Counted from the first letter of the stretch, positions 48,501 through 61,809 are shown. The stretch: DNA of 64,000 nucleotides from Cucumis sativus (GCF_000004075.3 NC_026661.2:3348001-3412000), one strand, 5' to 3'. Program-made: numbers and translations. Notes: generated by a model not told the origin, from the letters alone.

Positions 48501-51500
48501 CTCTATTATTATACTTCCCTCTACTCTCCAATCTCTTACCAAATAATATATCTATCACCCTGCCTCTATTCTATCGACTTAAGTTTCATGTACGGTTCTG
48601 GTTTAATACGTTCTTTTGAGATATTTTTATTTTTTAAAAAAACTACATTTTTAGTTCTCAAGTTTCAATCTCTAAGTTTTAAAAATATATAGACCATTTT
48701 AGTCTCCAAGTTTTCAAAATGTACTAATTGAGTTCCTAAAAGAATTTTATGTTTATATAGAGAGGATATATTCTTCTAATTAAAATGTCATATAATTATT
48801 TAAAATAAAAGTATAAAGTTGTTTGTTAGACTTATTTTTAAAACTTTAGTGACATAAATGAGTCTATTTTTATAAAAAATTTATACTTCTAGAACTCATG
48901 AACCAAACTCAAGATAATTATCCAAACTTAAAGACTACCTTTTTTCAATTATTTTTCTTTGTCTACATGATTATTGTGATTCCATCAATTTGACATTCAT
49001 ATCTTCTTTGGAAATGAAGAAGATTGATCAATGATAGGTGAGATCATGGGCACTGCCTCGTTTTATATCTTTTATTTAAAAAAAAAGGCTATGTAAAAGA
49101 TCATGTTATGGTTTAAAGTTATTCTCTATGATTTATTAGGTTAGAAGATGCATCATAGTTACAAATTATGTATAATGACGATAGACTGAAATTTTATATT
49201 CATTATATATTGTAATCTTCCCTTAAAAAATTGACTTTGTCAATAAAAACAACTCAGTTTTGTATTTGTAGAATAAGAGTGTTGAGCCATAAAGTAAACA
49301 AAATGAAACACACTCGTACTCTAACAAGAAAAGAGACAATAATTATATAATGGAAGAGTACAATCTTTACATAATACGGATTGCTTATATATTATTTAAA
49401 CAACCAAAAAAAATGTTAGCACAACCAAATAATGTTCATGTCCATATTGTTTTTCTCAAAACTATAGGTAAGTTCTACGTTAAGTGGCCTAATGTTGAAG
49501 GATTTGAATTATGGGAAGACATTAAATCTCTCACGAGACTCTCGAGTAGCAGTGCTAAACTTTTCTCTGACTACGATGTTTGTACTATAGCTTTAAACAT
49601 TCATGCTTTTGTATTACCTAACTTTGGGTTTGTTGGACTATTCTCTAGCCATTTTTTTTTATCTTTTCTTTCTTCATGTACACTTTTTCTTGATATTAAT
49701 GAAGCGATAATGATGATGATGCTAAAGGAATGTCCATGTATTTTTTTTAAAAAAAGTAACCTAATTTCTTATAGTCGGTTTTTTTGAATCTTGAAGTTTC
49801 ATGTTTTACGGTTAACTTAAAGAAATAGAAGTTTTTATTAAAAGAAAAAAGAACTCGTTTTTTTTATTTAAACTATATTTTGATATAAGTAATTGTTCAA
49901 AATACTTTAAAAAAAAAAACTAGTTTGATCGAGTAGTTGCCAAACACTTCACTTTCTTCTAAACCGACTTATTTTTTTAAATTAAACCCTTAAAAACGTA
50001 TTTCAAAAACACCAAATCATTACCTTATATTAAAATTGATGGAGTAGATATTAAAAAACTGAAGAAGTAAATCATTACAACCTTGAAGAGGTATTTAGGT
50101 TAGAACGTTTAATTACCATAAATATACTACAAACAGGGTTTGATAGGGTAGCATAAAGTGATAGGAAGAAACATATAGATGTCGTTAGTGAGAGAGCAGT
50201 ATGATGACAAACCCAAGAAATATTTGATGGTGATTTTAAAAATCACTGTTGAAGTTATGTTTCAGACAAAAATAATTCAAACAGAGTTGGGGTTGGTGTA
50301 TAGTTTGTAAGTGAGAGAATAGATAACCAAATTATATATATAATTGTACGAGAAATAAAGAGTAGAAGAGAGAGTGAAAGATCAGAGAGTGTGATGAGGT
50401 GAGAGATGAGGTAATTTGGTGAGAATATAAAAAATGGTACCATCAGGTAGATGTTTGAGGGCTCAGATTTGATGATGAATTAAACGTAACATTGAAAGAA
50501 TTTGATGAGAAAAGAGTATCTTTGATGGTGGGCTCCTCATCAGATTGGTTGCCCATTCAATTTTCTTCCATCTTAACATGACCCTCCATTTTTGGCTTCT
50601 TTTTTCTCCCCCCAAAATCATGCCAATTAAGAATTATAAATAAAAGAAATTTCTCAGAATATTTGGCAAAATATATTTACATGTAATTATCAAATCATGC
50701 CAATTAACAAATCTGAACATTCTGTCCAAATTCATATATAGAAAAAAGGCTTTGTAACATTTTGAAAAGTTTATGACATCAACTAATTAACAATAGGTTA
50801 AGGAATTAATTTGGACATTTAGTATTACCAGACTAAAAAGTTAAAAAATGAAAATAAAACCCATTTGATTTAGTGCCAAATTTAATTATATGAATGCCAC
50901 GAGTCTAGTTTCCCTAGAGGATAAAAAGCTCTACTATCTTTGTATTTATTAATATAATTTATGAATAATTGCAATTAACCTAATATCTTTATTGTTAATA
51001 ATTAATTATGGGCGTGTTTGAAATATATTCTCAAGTATTTAATTAGTGATATAGTGTTTGAAAACTTGATCTAAATTTTTGTATACTTGCAACTTCGTTT
51101 GTATTATGTTATATATGAAAATATTTTAAATTTGCCTGTTGTAATTAATTTGTAACAGTTAGTTAATGTATATGTCTAAATTTGTCTTTACTTACTAATT
51201 TAAGCTTTTGAGTCAATTGATTAATGGTAAGAGCGACTATCTCAATGTTTATCATACATGTGTTATAACCAAGTTTTTCTAATTGAAATATCAAAAGCTA
51301 TATGAATAATAAGAGAGAGAGAATGGAAATTAAAACAAAATACAAAATTGAAGTATATGAAGAAAAAGATGAATGAGAGTGAAGAAAAGAAAAAAGAAAG
51401 CAAGTTAATGTGGCCCATAACATGTCTATTCAATAGCTCCATGATTTGATTTGCATCTTCTTCCACTCTCTCCCACACTCTTCTTCTCTATTCATTTCAC

Positions 51501-51598
51501 CTTCCCATTCAAAAACATTTTGCCTTATTTAGCAAAATAAAGTTCTATCATTTTGATCCAATACAAACCCAAAAGGAAAAGAAAGAAAGGGAAAAAAA
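43111..51598. other. AT-rich gene-poor region, part 3, upstream of LSH
   Basis: No gene is supported. The clearest feature is the long (AT)n microsatellite listed separately. The 145-codon plus frame at 49350-49787 is AT-biased with no recognisable domain and I do not call it. The last kilobase should include the LSH promoter; GA-rich stretches at 51312-51325 and 51585-51598 precede its ATG. Confidence 0.4.
45468..45553. repeat. (AT)n microsatellite, about 86 bp
   Basis: Nearly uninterrupted AT dinucleotides, with one AATAT interruption close to the end. Being self-complementary it can extrude a cruciform and is likely length-polymorphic. Confidence 0.95.
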
Positions 51599-52168
51599 AT
51601 GTCAATTGAAGGATCATCAATTAGCAAAGATTTTTCAGAAGGATCTTCATCAAGTTCTGGTGGTGGAAGTACTCATGGATCAACAACCCCAAGTAGATAT
51701 GAATCACAAAAAAGAAGAGATTGGAACACATTTTGCCAATATTTGAAGAATCAAAGGCCACCAGTTCCTCTTTCTCATTGTAATTGCAACCAAGTATTGG
51801 AATTTTTAAGGTACCTTGATCAATTTGGTAAAACAAAAGTTCATATTCAAGGTTGTATGTTTTATGGACAGCCTGAGCCACCTGCCCCTTGTACTTGTCC
51901 ATTAAGACAAGCTTGGGGAAGTTTAGATGCTTTAATTGGGAGATTAAGAGCTGCTTATGAAGAAAATGGTGGTTCTCAAGAGACTAATCCTTTTGCTAGT
52001 GGTGCAATTAGGGTTTATCTTAGGGATGTTAGGGAATGTCAAGCTAAAGCAAGAGGAATTCCTTACAAAAAGAAGAAGAAGAAGACTACTATTAGTCAAA
52101 CCAAGGGATCAGGAGGTCATGATGATCAAGATTCTAGCTCAACCTCCATGATGCACTTTGTGCCTTGA
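51599..52168 (+). CDS. LSH: LSH/ALOG-domain nuclear protein, LSH10-like
   Basis: A single-exon frame of 189 residues. ALOG proteins (LIGHT-SENSITIVE HYPOCOTYLS in Arabidopsis, G1/TAWAWA1 in rice) are plant DNA-binding regulators of seedling light growth, organ boundaries and inflorescence form. After a Ser/Gly-rich tail (1-31), the ALOG domain spans about residues 33-156 ([69 protein letters not shown]). It includes the zinc-ribbon insert with His82, Cys86, Cys98 and Cys100. A run of six lysines (157-162) is the usual nuclear localisation signal. CNCNQVL and [15 protein letters not shown] place it near Arabidopsis LSH7-LSH10 rather than LSH1-LSH6. FCQYL in place of the usual FGQYL is a minor oddity. 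The ATG follows a purine-rich leader. Confidence 0.96.
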   Translation: MSIEGSSISKDFSEGSSSSSGGGSTHGSTTPSRYESQKRRDWNTFCQYLKNQRPPVPLSHCNCNQVLEFLRYLDQFGKTKVHIQGCMFYGQPEPPAPCTCPLRQAWGSLDALIGRLRAAYEENGGSQETNPFASGAIRVYLRDVRECQAKARGIPYKKKKKKTTISQTKGSGGHDDQDSSSTSMMHFVP

Positions 52169-54186
52169 TCACTTCTATCAAACCCTATCTCCCTCTCCCA
52201 AAAGTATTTATATATGGTAATTAAATTTAACTCTATATTAAATACTTATGTGACATCTTTTTTTGTTCGATCATGCGAGTTGATGTTAATTGATAAAAAT
52301 TTACTCTGGATTTAAGATATGACGAAGGTTTTATAAATGTGTTAACCTAATTAATATTTCTAGCTACACCTTCTAATTCCTCTTATCCTCTAGTACATCT
52401 TGCTAGGAAAAGATATTATGTGTGATAATCTATATTATAAAAGTAGTTGAGGTTGAGTTATTATCCTTGAAATTGTTGGCTTTATGATCATTGTTTATTT
52501 CAATTTTTTTTTTTTATCGATTTTAGGATGTGTTCTGTACTCTATCTGAATAACCACATATGATTACATACAACTTTATATGTCTATGACATAGAGTTTA
52601 GGTTATAATATATCAATGGTAAAGTAAAGTGTGATTTAAGGTTATTTGGATAGTTCTCCGATAGATAAGCAAACTCATGCGTTTCTAGACCTTAGTGTTT
52701 TCATCGAGGATTGTGATTATATACTTGATTCTTTTAATTTCTTCAATAAAATGTGATCTTTTCTTCGAGATATGTTTTTTTTAAGAAAATAGTTAATTAA
52801 GTCAATTTTCTTGGTCTTATGACAAAAATCATGTCCTTCTAATGTAATTTTGCAATAGTGATTTTCAAGTTGTGCTTTATTATAGGGCTTTAATTGGTTA
52901 ATCTTCTTGTAATCTCTTCTATTTCTAAAATCTATGATTATTGTCCCAACCAAATCTCCATTATTTGCATTATATGAGCCACCTTGTTATTTATTATTAT
53001 TATTTTGAAAAGGTCTCTTTAAGTAGTTCGGGACCTCTTGCGTTCTGGAAAACTTACCGATATAAGTTCACGTTGGCAATTATTTATTATTTTAATGGTT
53101 AAATTAATAAACCACTAATTGTATTGTGTTATTTTTCTGTTGTTGTTTGAAAAGAAACTCATATGGAATAGAAATTTTATTTAATTTAAGTTTTACCTTC
53201 GTACTATGTCTAGATTTGCTTCTTGTCCAATATTAGATTTTGTGGGTCACTGACTTATATTCCATCATCTAAATGTTTGGACTTGAAAGTCTTTTGATAT
53301 TCCTTATTTCCCTCTTTTTTCTTTTCATTTCCCCAAAAATTTCCTTTAAATTAATTTTCTTTGGATCCTTTCTACAAATTTGGTTTTTAAAAAACAACAA
53401 CTAGGTTATAACTAGGGTTTATTTTAATTCCAATGCAAACCCTATTAATGGTTTTTCATTCATGTACTCAATTATAATTTAGTGGATTTAAAGTTTTCCA
53501 CCAAATTAAAGTGTCTTTTTATTTGTTTTCTTGTCTCTTATTTATCTTTAATCGAGAATTTTTATGTCTTAACTAAAATTGAGTTATCTTCAAGGTAATA
53601 CTTACACATGCATATGTATATATATAACCATAAATATGTTGGTTGTTTATTAGAAAGTAAATTTATTCATATTTATTTTAAATATTGTATTGTTTATATG
53701 CGGATAAGAAGATCGAATTTCTAACTTTAAAGTTATCCCATGTACTTGATGTCAATTGTATGGTGATAGAAATATTGTTGTTAAGCAAAAGAGACTTGGA
53801 AGCATTATTAAACACTTAATTAATGCAGGGGAGAATTAGGTCAATGAATCAGTATGATCATTTAGTTTACAATTCACTTTTAGTTTAGGTTATTTGTTGT
53901 TGGTAGGATATATGTTTATTGCAAGTATATATTTAGCCATATGATAATCTTCACATTTGCTTCATGACACATTTTTCATGTGTAGGGATGAGTGATTTGA
54001 ATAATTATAGTCTTCTGACCATGTTCATCATCTTAAGTAATATTCTTGATTTTTTACACTTTTGATTTAAATTATTAAAAACATGCTTAGAATGATTTAA
54101 TTTTGTATTTGGTTTTTCTTGGGGTATGACCAACTTTTTCTTTCAACCTTTCAGCTATTGTATCTAACTAGCTAGACATTATTATT
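52169..54186 (+). other. LSH downstream region, possible 3' UTR intron
   Basis: No coding frame is supported. A TATTTGCAG acceptor-like site ends near 54203 and is followed by a less AT-rich, exon-like stretch (about 54204-54390: AGATGAAGGGGACCAAGGAC...). With a possible donor ATGGTAATT near 52216, this could be a 3' UTR intron of the LSH gene, or a separate short transcript. Low confidence. Confidence 0.25.
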
Positions 54187-54390
54187 ATATTTTGTATTTG
54201 CAGAGAATATATATTAGATGAAGGGGACCAAGGACAAGTGAAGAACTGAGAGAAGAACTTTGATGAGATAAAATATAAAATATATTTTGTGGATGGGGGG
54301 ATAGAATCTCTATCAAATTCTATTAAAGCCAATAGTACCTCTATGATCAGAGAGTTTTCATTTCCCCCTTGTGCCTTTTCAATTTTCAGC

Positions 54391-56008
54391 TTTTGATATA
54401 TCACAAAACTCTCAATGTGTACTTAAATTTGGCTGAGCTTTGTAATATGTGTGCACGCTTGGTTTGTACTATTTTATATCCTTTAATTTGTGCTTTCTTT
54501 TGCCTCTTTCTATGCAACTTGTAATGGCTATTAAGAGATTGCTTAATTAGCATGAGCATCCATATTTGAATTATATGTACTGTACTTTTAGTTGGTCTCA
54601 TCACAAAAATCTTTAAATTAGGTTAATATAACGTTATTCAACTCTTTAAAGTTTGTGTTTATAAGACTTTGGAGATAGAAAATCAAACCTCTTATTTAAA
54701 AGAAGGAAGGGTTATACTAATTACCGTTGAGTTAAGTTTACTTTGACATGTCTATTTGATTCTTGAACTTTCAAAAGTGTTTAATAGAGATTAATGTGAA
54801 CTTTTTAAAGAATGTGTCTATAATTGGTTATTGAATTTTCAATGTTATATCAAATAGGGTTTTGACATAATTTCGAAGGTTTTAAAACTTGATAATTATG
54901 TATCATGTAGAGTTCATGAACTTTCAATACATTGTGTTTAGTTTATTCGTTGAAAATTTAAGAATCTATATATATCATCTGATACAAAATAAAAAATTTA
55001 AGTCAAAATTAAACATAACTCAACTGAGATTTACCTAATATGTAAACTACCAAAAGGTTTGTGATTCAAATTCTTTCACTCTTCTTGTACTAAAATGTTT
55101 AAAAATCAAGGACACTCCTTGACCTAATTTTCCATTTTTATTACTATATTACATTACACATCAAACAAGCATATTACTAAAAAGTGGTAGAAATGCTTTT
55201 ATCAAGGGTTAGCCTTCTAAGAAAATTACCTTTGCAATTGACATTAATGTCATAAAATTTCAATTCATATCAATAATATAACACTTCCAAATTGTAGCAT
55301 ATATAGCTAGACTGATTTAAAACAATATGTATCTAATAATTGAACCTTATAATGATTCTTAAGTGAATTATTTTAGAATTGGATATTGGTGATTTATGAC
55401 TTCTCTCACTTATTTCATTTAGAATCAACCCAAAACTAGGCTAATAAAATTATTTTCTATCAAAATAACCAAAATAATAACTAATATTCCAATGTTAAAT
55501 TAATCTTTGTATTCAAAGAAGTCTTAACCATTTCTTACACATACAGACATATATATAGTTCCAAAGCTTTGTTAGAACTTTGTTAATTAAACATTTTAAA
55601 AAGTAGGTAACAAAACCAGTATTTATAAACACGATTATTAAAAATAGAAATCAAATAAATTTAGCTTCCATCATTTTAATAATAAAATTTATTGTTTAGT
55701 TGAGTGGTAATTGAAATGCACACATCTGTTTGATATCAAAGAATATTTGATCTTCATTCATCATTCGTGATTGAATTAAAAAAATTATTGGACAGATAAT
55801 TAAATAGGAAGAATAATGTTGTGGTGTTAAAAATAAAGAAAATAAAAAAAGTGAAATAAAAATGTTGGTGTCTCGTCTATAATAAAGCTTTGTGGAAAAG
55901 AGAGAGTGGCCTATAGAAACCAACAAGTTGGACTTTGGAAGCCTAAAGCAATTTAGGCTTTTCTTTGAAAACGACTCCAAATTACTATACATTAATCCAC
56001 TATATGTT

Positions 56009-56042
<34 letters not shown>

Positions 56043-57409
56043 CCACTATGTTTATTTGAATATTCCAGCTAGATCATCCATTTATCTTGAGATATTTTAT
56101 TTACAGGAAATTAAATTAATTGATTGTTCAATCCCTTTTCCTAATTTTTTCGTTAACCTGTTTATATGCTTCATCTTTAAAAACTAAAAACTAAAAATTA
56201 ATACTATGTTTGATGAATATTTTATTTTTTAAAGATTAAACCTACAAAAATTACTTTAATCTATTAGTTTATATATTTTATTGTTTATATTTTAATAGTT
56301 TTTTCAATATTAAAACTAAAAAATATATAACTTTTTGTTTCCAGAAATTGATTAATACAAAATTGTTTTTAAATATAATAAAATAAATAAACTAATTTAT
56401 AAATATATTTAATGATAAAACTATTACAATTTTACTATTTAAAATAATTACTCATATTATATAAATAAGGAAATTAGAAAATATTTAAGCTAAATCCATA
56501 GTAATTTCAGATATCTTCTTCCTAATACTTAGTAAAACCTATTTTTCTAATATGCAATAACTTCAATTACTGGCGCACTAATTTTTAAAGGAGATCAAAT
56601 AGCACAATTTTTTTTTAAAAAAAATTGAAAACATACAGCACAAAAGAATAGTTTGGAAAAGTAGCAAATATTAACTTAATAACTAGCCATTTTTTTTAAA
56701 AAAATGCAAAGCATATCTTTGAATGAATATTATTATTTCTCAGATTGTAACACAATACTCAAACCGAAAGCTACCAAAGATGACAACTAGTGACTAGTTG
56801 ACGACACCTACCAGTGATGACAGCTATCTATAATAACTACTCTCGTAATAGCTTTCAATTTTACAAACAGAAGAACAAATGGTAATTGAGCATGAACTTT
56901 TTAAGTCTTGCCAAATTTCATGTGCTGCATATACAAACCAATTTCATGTGCTACATATACAATTATCACGCATATTGAACCAATTTTCATTAAAAGAAAA
57001 TTAACAATATAAAAACTAAAATTGAAAGTTCAAAGCCAAAACAAGCTTCACTCAACGATTAAAAAATAGAAGACTATTGGGAACTAGTGTAATATTTATG
57101 ACAACGATTAAAAAATATAAGGCTCTATTGGAACTAGCGTAATATTTATGGCATAATACATGCCACTTTCCCACATGACAATATTTGCCACATTTACAAT
57201 AATACCATCCATTTGCAAGTGCAATAAAAGGCTAACATCAATTTAAACCCTAGTAAAACCGACATTTAGGTTTTTAGTTAAAATTCCTTTATTGTCTATG
57301 TTAAAAAACCAAGAAGTCTTGCACAAATGATTTTCTAAAATAGTCAGAATGGAGGATATAAATAGATATTCACAATAAGATTAAATATAAAAAAATGCAC
57401 ATACTGTAA

Positions 57410-57441
<32 letters not shown>

Positions 57442-57640
57442 CTACATAGATACATATAAAATACATATAGTATGCACAGAACTTGTAGGGAGAAATATAG
57501 AATATATATATAGAATATATATATATGTGTATATTTGGGTAGCTGATTCAGATGAACAAAATAAGCAGGTGATTACATTAGTAATTACTGAAACGTAAAC
57601 TGTTGGAAACTTCACAAAAAGGGAGGAAATGATGGTTAAT
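54391..57640. other. AT-rich intergenic region
   Basis: No gene is supported. An (AT)n run lies at 56010-56042. Two local tandem duplications occur: about 56918-56965 (ATTTCATGTGCT-CATATACAA, two copies) and 57054-57165 (two 55-57-bp copies containing CGATTAAAAAATA and GGAACTAG-GTAATATTTATG). A compound TA/CA microsatellite lies at 57408-57440. Confidence 0.45.
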
Positions 57641-57712
57641 CCAAAAACTTGTTCATTCCATTGCCAGGCAGCACCACCAGATCCTCCGCCCGAAACTAAG
57701 CTGAAATCATGA
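57641..57712 (-). other. Exon-like fragment of unknown protein
   Basis: On the minus strand a CCTTGATGCAG acceptor-like site precedes an open stretch reading GHDFSLVSGGGSGGAAWQWN then EQVFG, whose composition is unlike the surrounding AT-rich sequence. I do not recognise the family and find no companion exons with confidence. It may be the last coding exon of a gene or a relic. Confidence 0.3.
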
Positions 57713-58609
57713 CCTGCATCAAGGCTGTGCTGTGCATGTGTGTTTTTCACAAAAGAAATAAACATCGACGTCTTTACTACTTTGGGTTTTTCATTTTCCT
57801 CAGATGAAAACAACTTCTTTCATTATTTCAAATAATGAAGAAGTCTTTACTATGGTCCGTTGGCTACGTGTAACAATCTGAAACAAAAATGGACAGGCAC
57901 GAGATAGTTAACCCCTTTGTATGATATTTAAAAAGCAAGTCATGAATCAAGAACACGTGAGAAACTTTTTCCCCCCCTTTTGCCAAATCCATGGAGAAGC
58001 AATCAACAAACTCATATGACTTTTCACCAATAACATGCATAATCTTGTTTTTAGTAGAGAACATATTAGAAATGAACTGAGTCAGAATCTTCTTCTCTTC
58101 TGTTATAATGAAGGAGAGATGCAGTATCGTTAATATTTCAACTTCTTCACAAAGTATAGCTAAGGAAGAACTAGTTGTCCACGACAAAAAAAAAAAAAAA
58201 AAAGACCTCTGCATCTGATATCTGACAGACTGAACGGAAGTAAAATTTAAAAATCAGTACTTAATATGTAATTTTTGAAGTAGGAGAAACCAAGAGCAGT
58301 TGAAACATTGAGCAAGTGGGGCTTTATTAATACAGCTTCATGATAGTTAATGTTTAACCCTTTGTCTTTACTAATGTTCTTGTTGCATGCTTGATGCAAC
58401 TCGCCTGCAATGTAAGAACAGCACATAAAACTTGAAATGCAGTGGTTTCTCTCTTGTTTTCATCATAAAGGTCAAAACTATGAAGCCAGGTAGTAAATTT
58501 CAGTCTGAAGCCAAACCAAAATCATTTCTTCCTACCAGTTCTGATCAAGGTAGATCATCAACCTGACATATGTCTATAGACTCCTAAACAAGTTTCCATT
58601 CCACGCCGT
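57713..58609. other. Intergenic
   Basis: No gene is supported. A 20-bp A run lies at 58183-58202. The minus-strand open frame across 57864-58214 shows no domain. Confidence 0.4.
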
Positions 58610-59683
58610 TGTTAGCTTTAGGGCTTCAATCAAACCAAATATTTTGATGATAACAAACGTAAGTTGTGGTACTAATGATTTTTAGTGTTTTAAAGTAATT
58701 ATTTTGTAGAGTTCAAAAAACGATTTCGATGCATCTTGAATTTTTCAAATCGAAGCTCTACAGACAAAAATATGAGTAAAAGTAGATTGGAAATTAATTT
58801 TGATGGGGTCAAGATTGTAAAATTAGCTTTGATGTGGTCAATGACATGGCAATAACGTGGAAAACATGGATCACCGATAAGATGAAATGTGGCGAGTTGT
58901 GGGAGAGAGATGAAAAGAAAAGGAGAAAAAAGAGAGAAAATATTGAACCACATAAACTTGCAACGTGTGGATTTTCATTTTAGAGAAGAAAAAAAAGAGA
59001 GGTGAAAATCGTGAAGCTCTCTACACTCCATCCCTTATTTTCTATCCCATTTAATCTTAACCATCCATCATTTTAACCTAGATCCAATGGTTGAGGTTAA
59101 ACCCCCCTTTTTATTATCAATCATTCATTCATTCTTCTAGCCACCTTTTCTTGAAAATTAAGAGAAAAATTCCAGCAAACTATACTCAATTTTGATCCAT
59201 CATCCAAGTGCTCAAAAGGCTAAAATTTCTCTCATTCTTATCAAATTCTTGTAAGCGTAATTGTTGAGAGAAAATTGGTTGGAGTGTTGTGAAGCAAAAC
59301 TTGTGAATCTTACCTATTTAGAGGTGGATCGCTTTTTGTTTAGTTTTTTATTGGAATTTTTTTTATTAAGGTTTGTGAAAAAGAAATTGGTTAGATTGAA
59401 AAGGATCCGGGTTTCGCTTTAACCTAGGTAAAGAAAAGAGGGTCGTGTAGGTTTTGTTCTCACTGGAAGAGAATATTCTCAAAAACCAAAAATCTTGGAG
59501 AGTGGACATAGGCACATTGCCGAACCACTATAAGTTCGGTGTCATCTTTTTCCTACACTTGCTTTACTTTTGCACTGAGTTTATTTTCAATTTGTTAGAT
59601 TGCATGTTAGGTTTATCTTGTTGATTTGCATTGCAAAATTAAAATTGGTAGACAACCCTATTCAACTCCCTCTAGTGTTGCCA
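58610..59683 (+). mobile_element. Probable Ty1/copia Sirevirus-type solo LTR
   Basis: About 1.07 kb running from TGTTAGC to TGTTGCCA with several landmarks I associate with Sirevirus (SIRE/Maximus) LTRs. These are AGGGCTTCAATCAAACC near the start, TTTGATGATAACAAACG, the R/U5-like TTGTAAGCGTAATTGTTGAG, GTGGACATAGGCACATTGCC, CCGAACCACTATAAGTTCG and CCCTATTCAACTCCCTCTAG at the end. No primer binding site or coding sequence follows, so I read it as a solo LTR. Flanking pentamers (GCCGT and TTAGA) do not match, so the ends may be off by some bases. Confidence 0.6.
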
Positions 59684-60933
59684 TTAGATCATAGATGCAA
59701 TATGTCCTCCCTTAACACTCCCAGATTGGTAAAATGACAAAGCTGGGCAGAAAGAACAGCTCTCACTTTCTCCTTTTGTCAGTTACAGGGTGAAGGAACG
59801 GTCTAGTAAAAATGAGAAACGTGGCCGTATTAACATATACTCTATCTCTCCCATTCTCAGCTATTTCCTAACCCAAGAGACCATAAGAATCCTTCCTTCC
59901 CACTGTGCAGCCGTGGATTATTCCCAGCAGCTAAGCTCCCATGACACTCACGTGGAAAGAGAAATAATTGATTTTATGGATGCACCATTAAAATTAGCGG
60001 AAAGAGAAGAGGGTGGTGGGCACATTATAAGGACATGAAATTTATTCTAACTACTAGGCCATTAGATGATAAAATGAAAATGTTGGGGGAATCATGAATC
60101 ACCGAACAGAGCTCTGATAAAACACCTTCATTTTCCTAAATACACAATGAAAAGGAGAATGCTTAAAAGATTCATCATTACATCCCTGGGATGTGGAAAC
60201 GTGAGTTTAAATCTCTTCAAAACCTACTTTGATCCATTAACTTTCAGTTTCATCTTTAATCTAATCTCGAATGTTCTAATTGTCACTTGGTCCTTCAGTT
60301 TTGCATAAAGAACTAATTTGACCGCTAACAATAAGTTTCTAGTTCTATAGTGCGCCTCGCAAAACCTTACATGAAAATTTTTCACAGCAATGATCAAGGT
60401 TTTTATATAAGCTTGAGACTCAAACAGTTCGAATCATGAGAACCAAGATGATATAACCGTAAAATTGAAGACAAATATTCCCTCCACGAAAAAATCAGCT
60501 TACCCTGAGAAGGCTCAACAGTTCCATTCCCTAGTACGACCTCATAACACTGCCAAACCCAGAGTTTATGCGCAAGTGATGCCAAATTTTGATTCATTTT
60601 CCTCCCAACCCATTAACCAATCATGTGAAATTTTGATTCAAACAACTATTACTCCTATAACACTTTCTCCATACAGCCACGAAATAATCTGATCCACCTA
60701 TTCGTATTCTACAAGTATACGCCGAAGACATACTGCTCTTTCATCAGAAATATATCCGAATATGGGGTGCGTCTACTTCTAATCTATAGCAATTCGAGCA
60801 AACATAAGAAGAAACAAACCTAATGGGAAATCATCTTAATCTAAAGTTACCTCGCTACTACGACAACAAGAAATAAAGCAAAACAAAGCAAGAAGGGATA
60901 GAGAAAGTGACAAATGAAGTTAGAAGCTAAGCA
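59684..60933. other. Intergenic downstream of the trihelix gene
   Basis: No gene is supported. The trihelix 3' UTR should lie just below 60934. Short frames at 59790-60038 and 60403-60692 have no recognisable domain. A CACGTG E/G-box lies at 59949-59954. Confidence 0.4.
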
Positions 60934-61809
60934 CTAACCGGCCTCAGAAGCTCGCCTGGCGCGTTTGATCTTTTGAAACTTAAGGTGTATGTCCAAAAGA
61001 AGTTGCATTCTCTGATACTCTAAATCCTTCATGAATTGCATCCGTTGCATCTCCAATTCCAACACCTGCCTCTGTTTTTCTGCCTCCACTCTCTCATAAA
61101 TATCAGTAATCGTCCTTATTGCCTCGGCCAGTTTTCTATAACCTACCTCTCTGTCCTTGAAACTTGAACCCGAGAGCGAATTATCAGAATCTAAGCCATC
61201 TTTTCCTTCATCCTCATTCAAGTTCTCATCCCGACGAAGGTAGGAGTCGCAAAAGCTCCTATAAACGTGAGTCGAACGACGCTTCTTAGTTACGGATCGA
61301 GGAGCAACCGGGACCTTCGAGAACAGCGACAATTTCGGAGACGTAACCGGTGAGGATTGAGAGTTAGACACGGAGACCGACGTCGAAGCCTTGTGGCTAT
61401 TCCCTATAAGATCGTCAAGGCATGAGAAAAACGGCCAAGCGCAAACGTACTTACCACCGGATTCTTGAATTCGCACCTTCTCGATTTTGTACTTCCTCTT
61501 AAGCGTATCGATACGGTTTTTACACTGAATAGCCGTACGAAAGAACTTCCTGTCGTGGCCATGGCTGGAGTTGACAGCATCAGCGATCTCTTGCCAGTGT
61601 TTATGGCGAAGACTGCCGCGGTTCAAATCGAGATGACGTTGACCCCAGGCATGGATGAGAGTGGAAGTATGGTCGAAAGTCCAAGAGTCTTCGCGAAGTG
61701 GAACGGTGGAAGGCATGAGAAGGAGGGGGAGAGGGGAGGACTGTGGCTGGTGGGGAATCGTGGCGGCGGTGGTGATTACGGCGGGTTTTGCATGCGGGAA
61801 GGAAGGCAA
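60934..61809 (-). CDS. Trihelix transcription factor, SIP1 clade (ASIL-like)
   Basis: An intron-less frame of 291 residues. Trihelix factors bind GT elements; the SIP1 clade includes the Arabidopsis embryo-program repressors ASIL1/ASIL2. The single trihelix domain covers residues about 40-113 with the three helix tryptophans Trp43 (DSWTF), Trp55 (HAWGQR) and Trp72 (KHWQEIADAV), followed by CKNRIDTLKRKYKIEK, the clade-typical fourth helix entry. A Ser-rich linker with a basic KKRRS patch (likely nuclear signal) leads to the conserved long C-terminal helix, about residues 222-285 (YRKLAEAIRTITDIYERVE, then ELEMQRMQFMKDLEYQRM), a predicted coiled coil for dimerisation. The N-terminal 38 residues are Pro-rich and weakly conserved, so the true start could be the methionine at residue 32. 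Confidence 0.93.
   Translation of the reverse strand: MPSFPHAKPAVITTAATIPHQPQSSPLPLLLMPSTVPLREDSWTFDHTSTLIHAWGQRHLDLNRGSLRHKHWQEIADAVNSSHGHDRKFFRTAIQCKNRIDTLKRKYKIEKVRIQESGGKYVCAWPFFSCLDDLIGNSHKASTSVSVSNSQSSPVTSPKLSLFSKVPVAPRSVTKKRRSTHVYRSFCDSYLRRDENLNEDEGKDGLDSDNSLSGSSFKDREVGYRKLAEAIRTITDIYERVEAEKQRQVLELEMQRMQFMKDLEYQRMQLLLDIHLKFQKIKRARRASEAG

Noticed and set aside
49350-49787. 145-codon plus-strand frame
   Set aside because: AT-driven composition, no homology I recognise, no promoter or splice context.
50195-50265. Possible second box C/D snoRNA (TATGATGAC at about 50200)
   Set aside because: A box C-like motif is present but there is no CTGA box D with a terminal stem at the expected distance.
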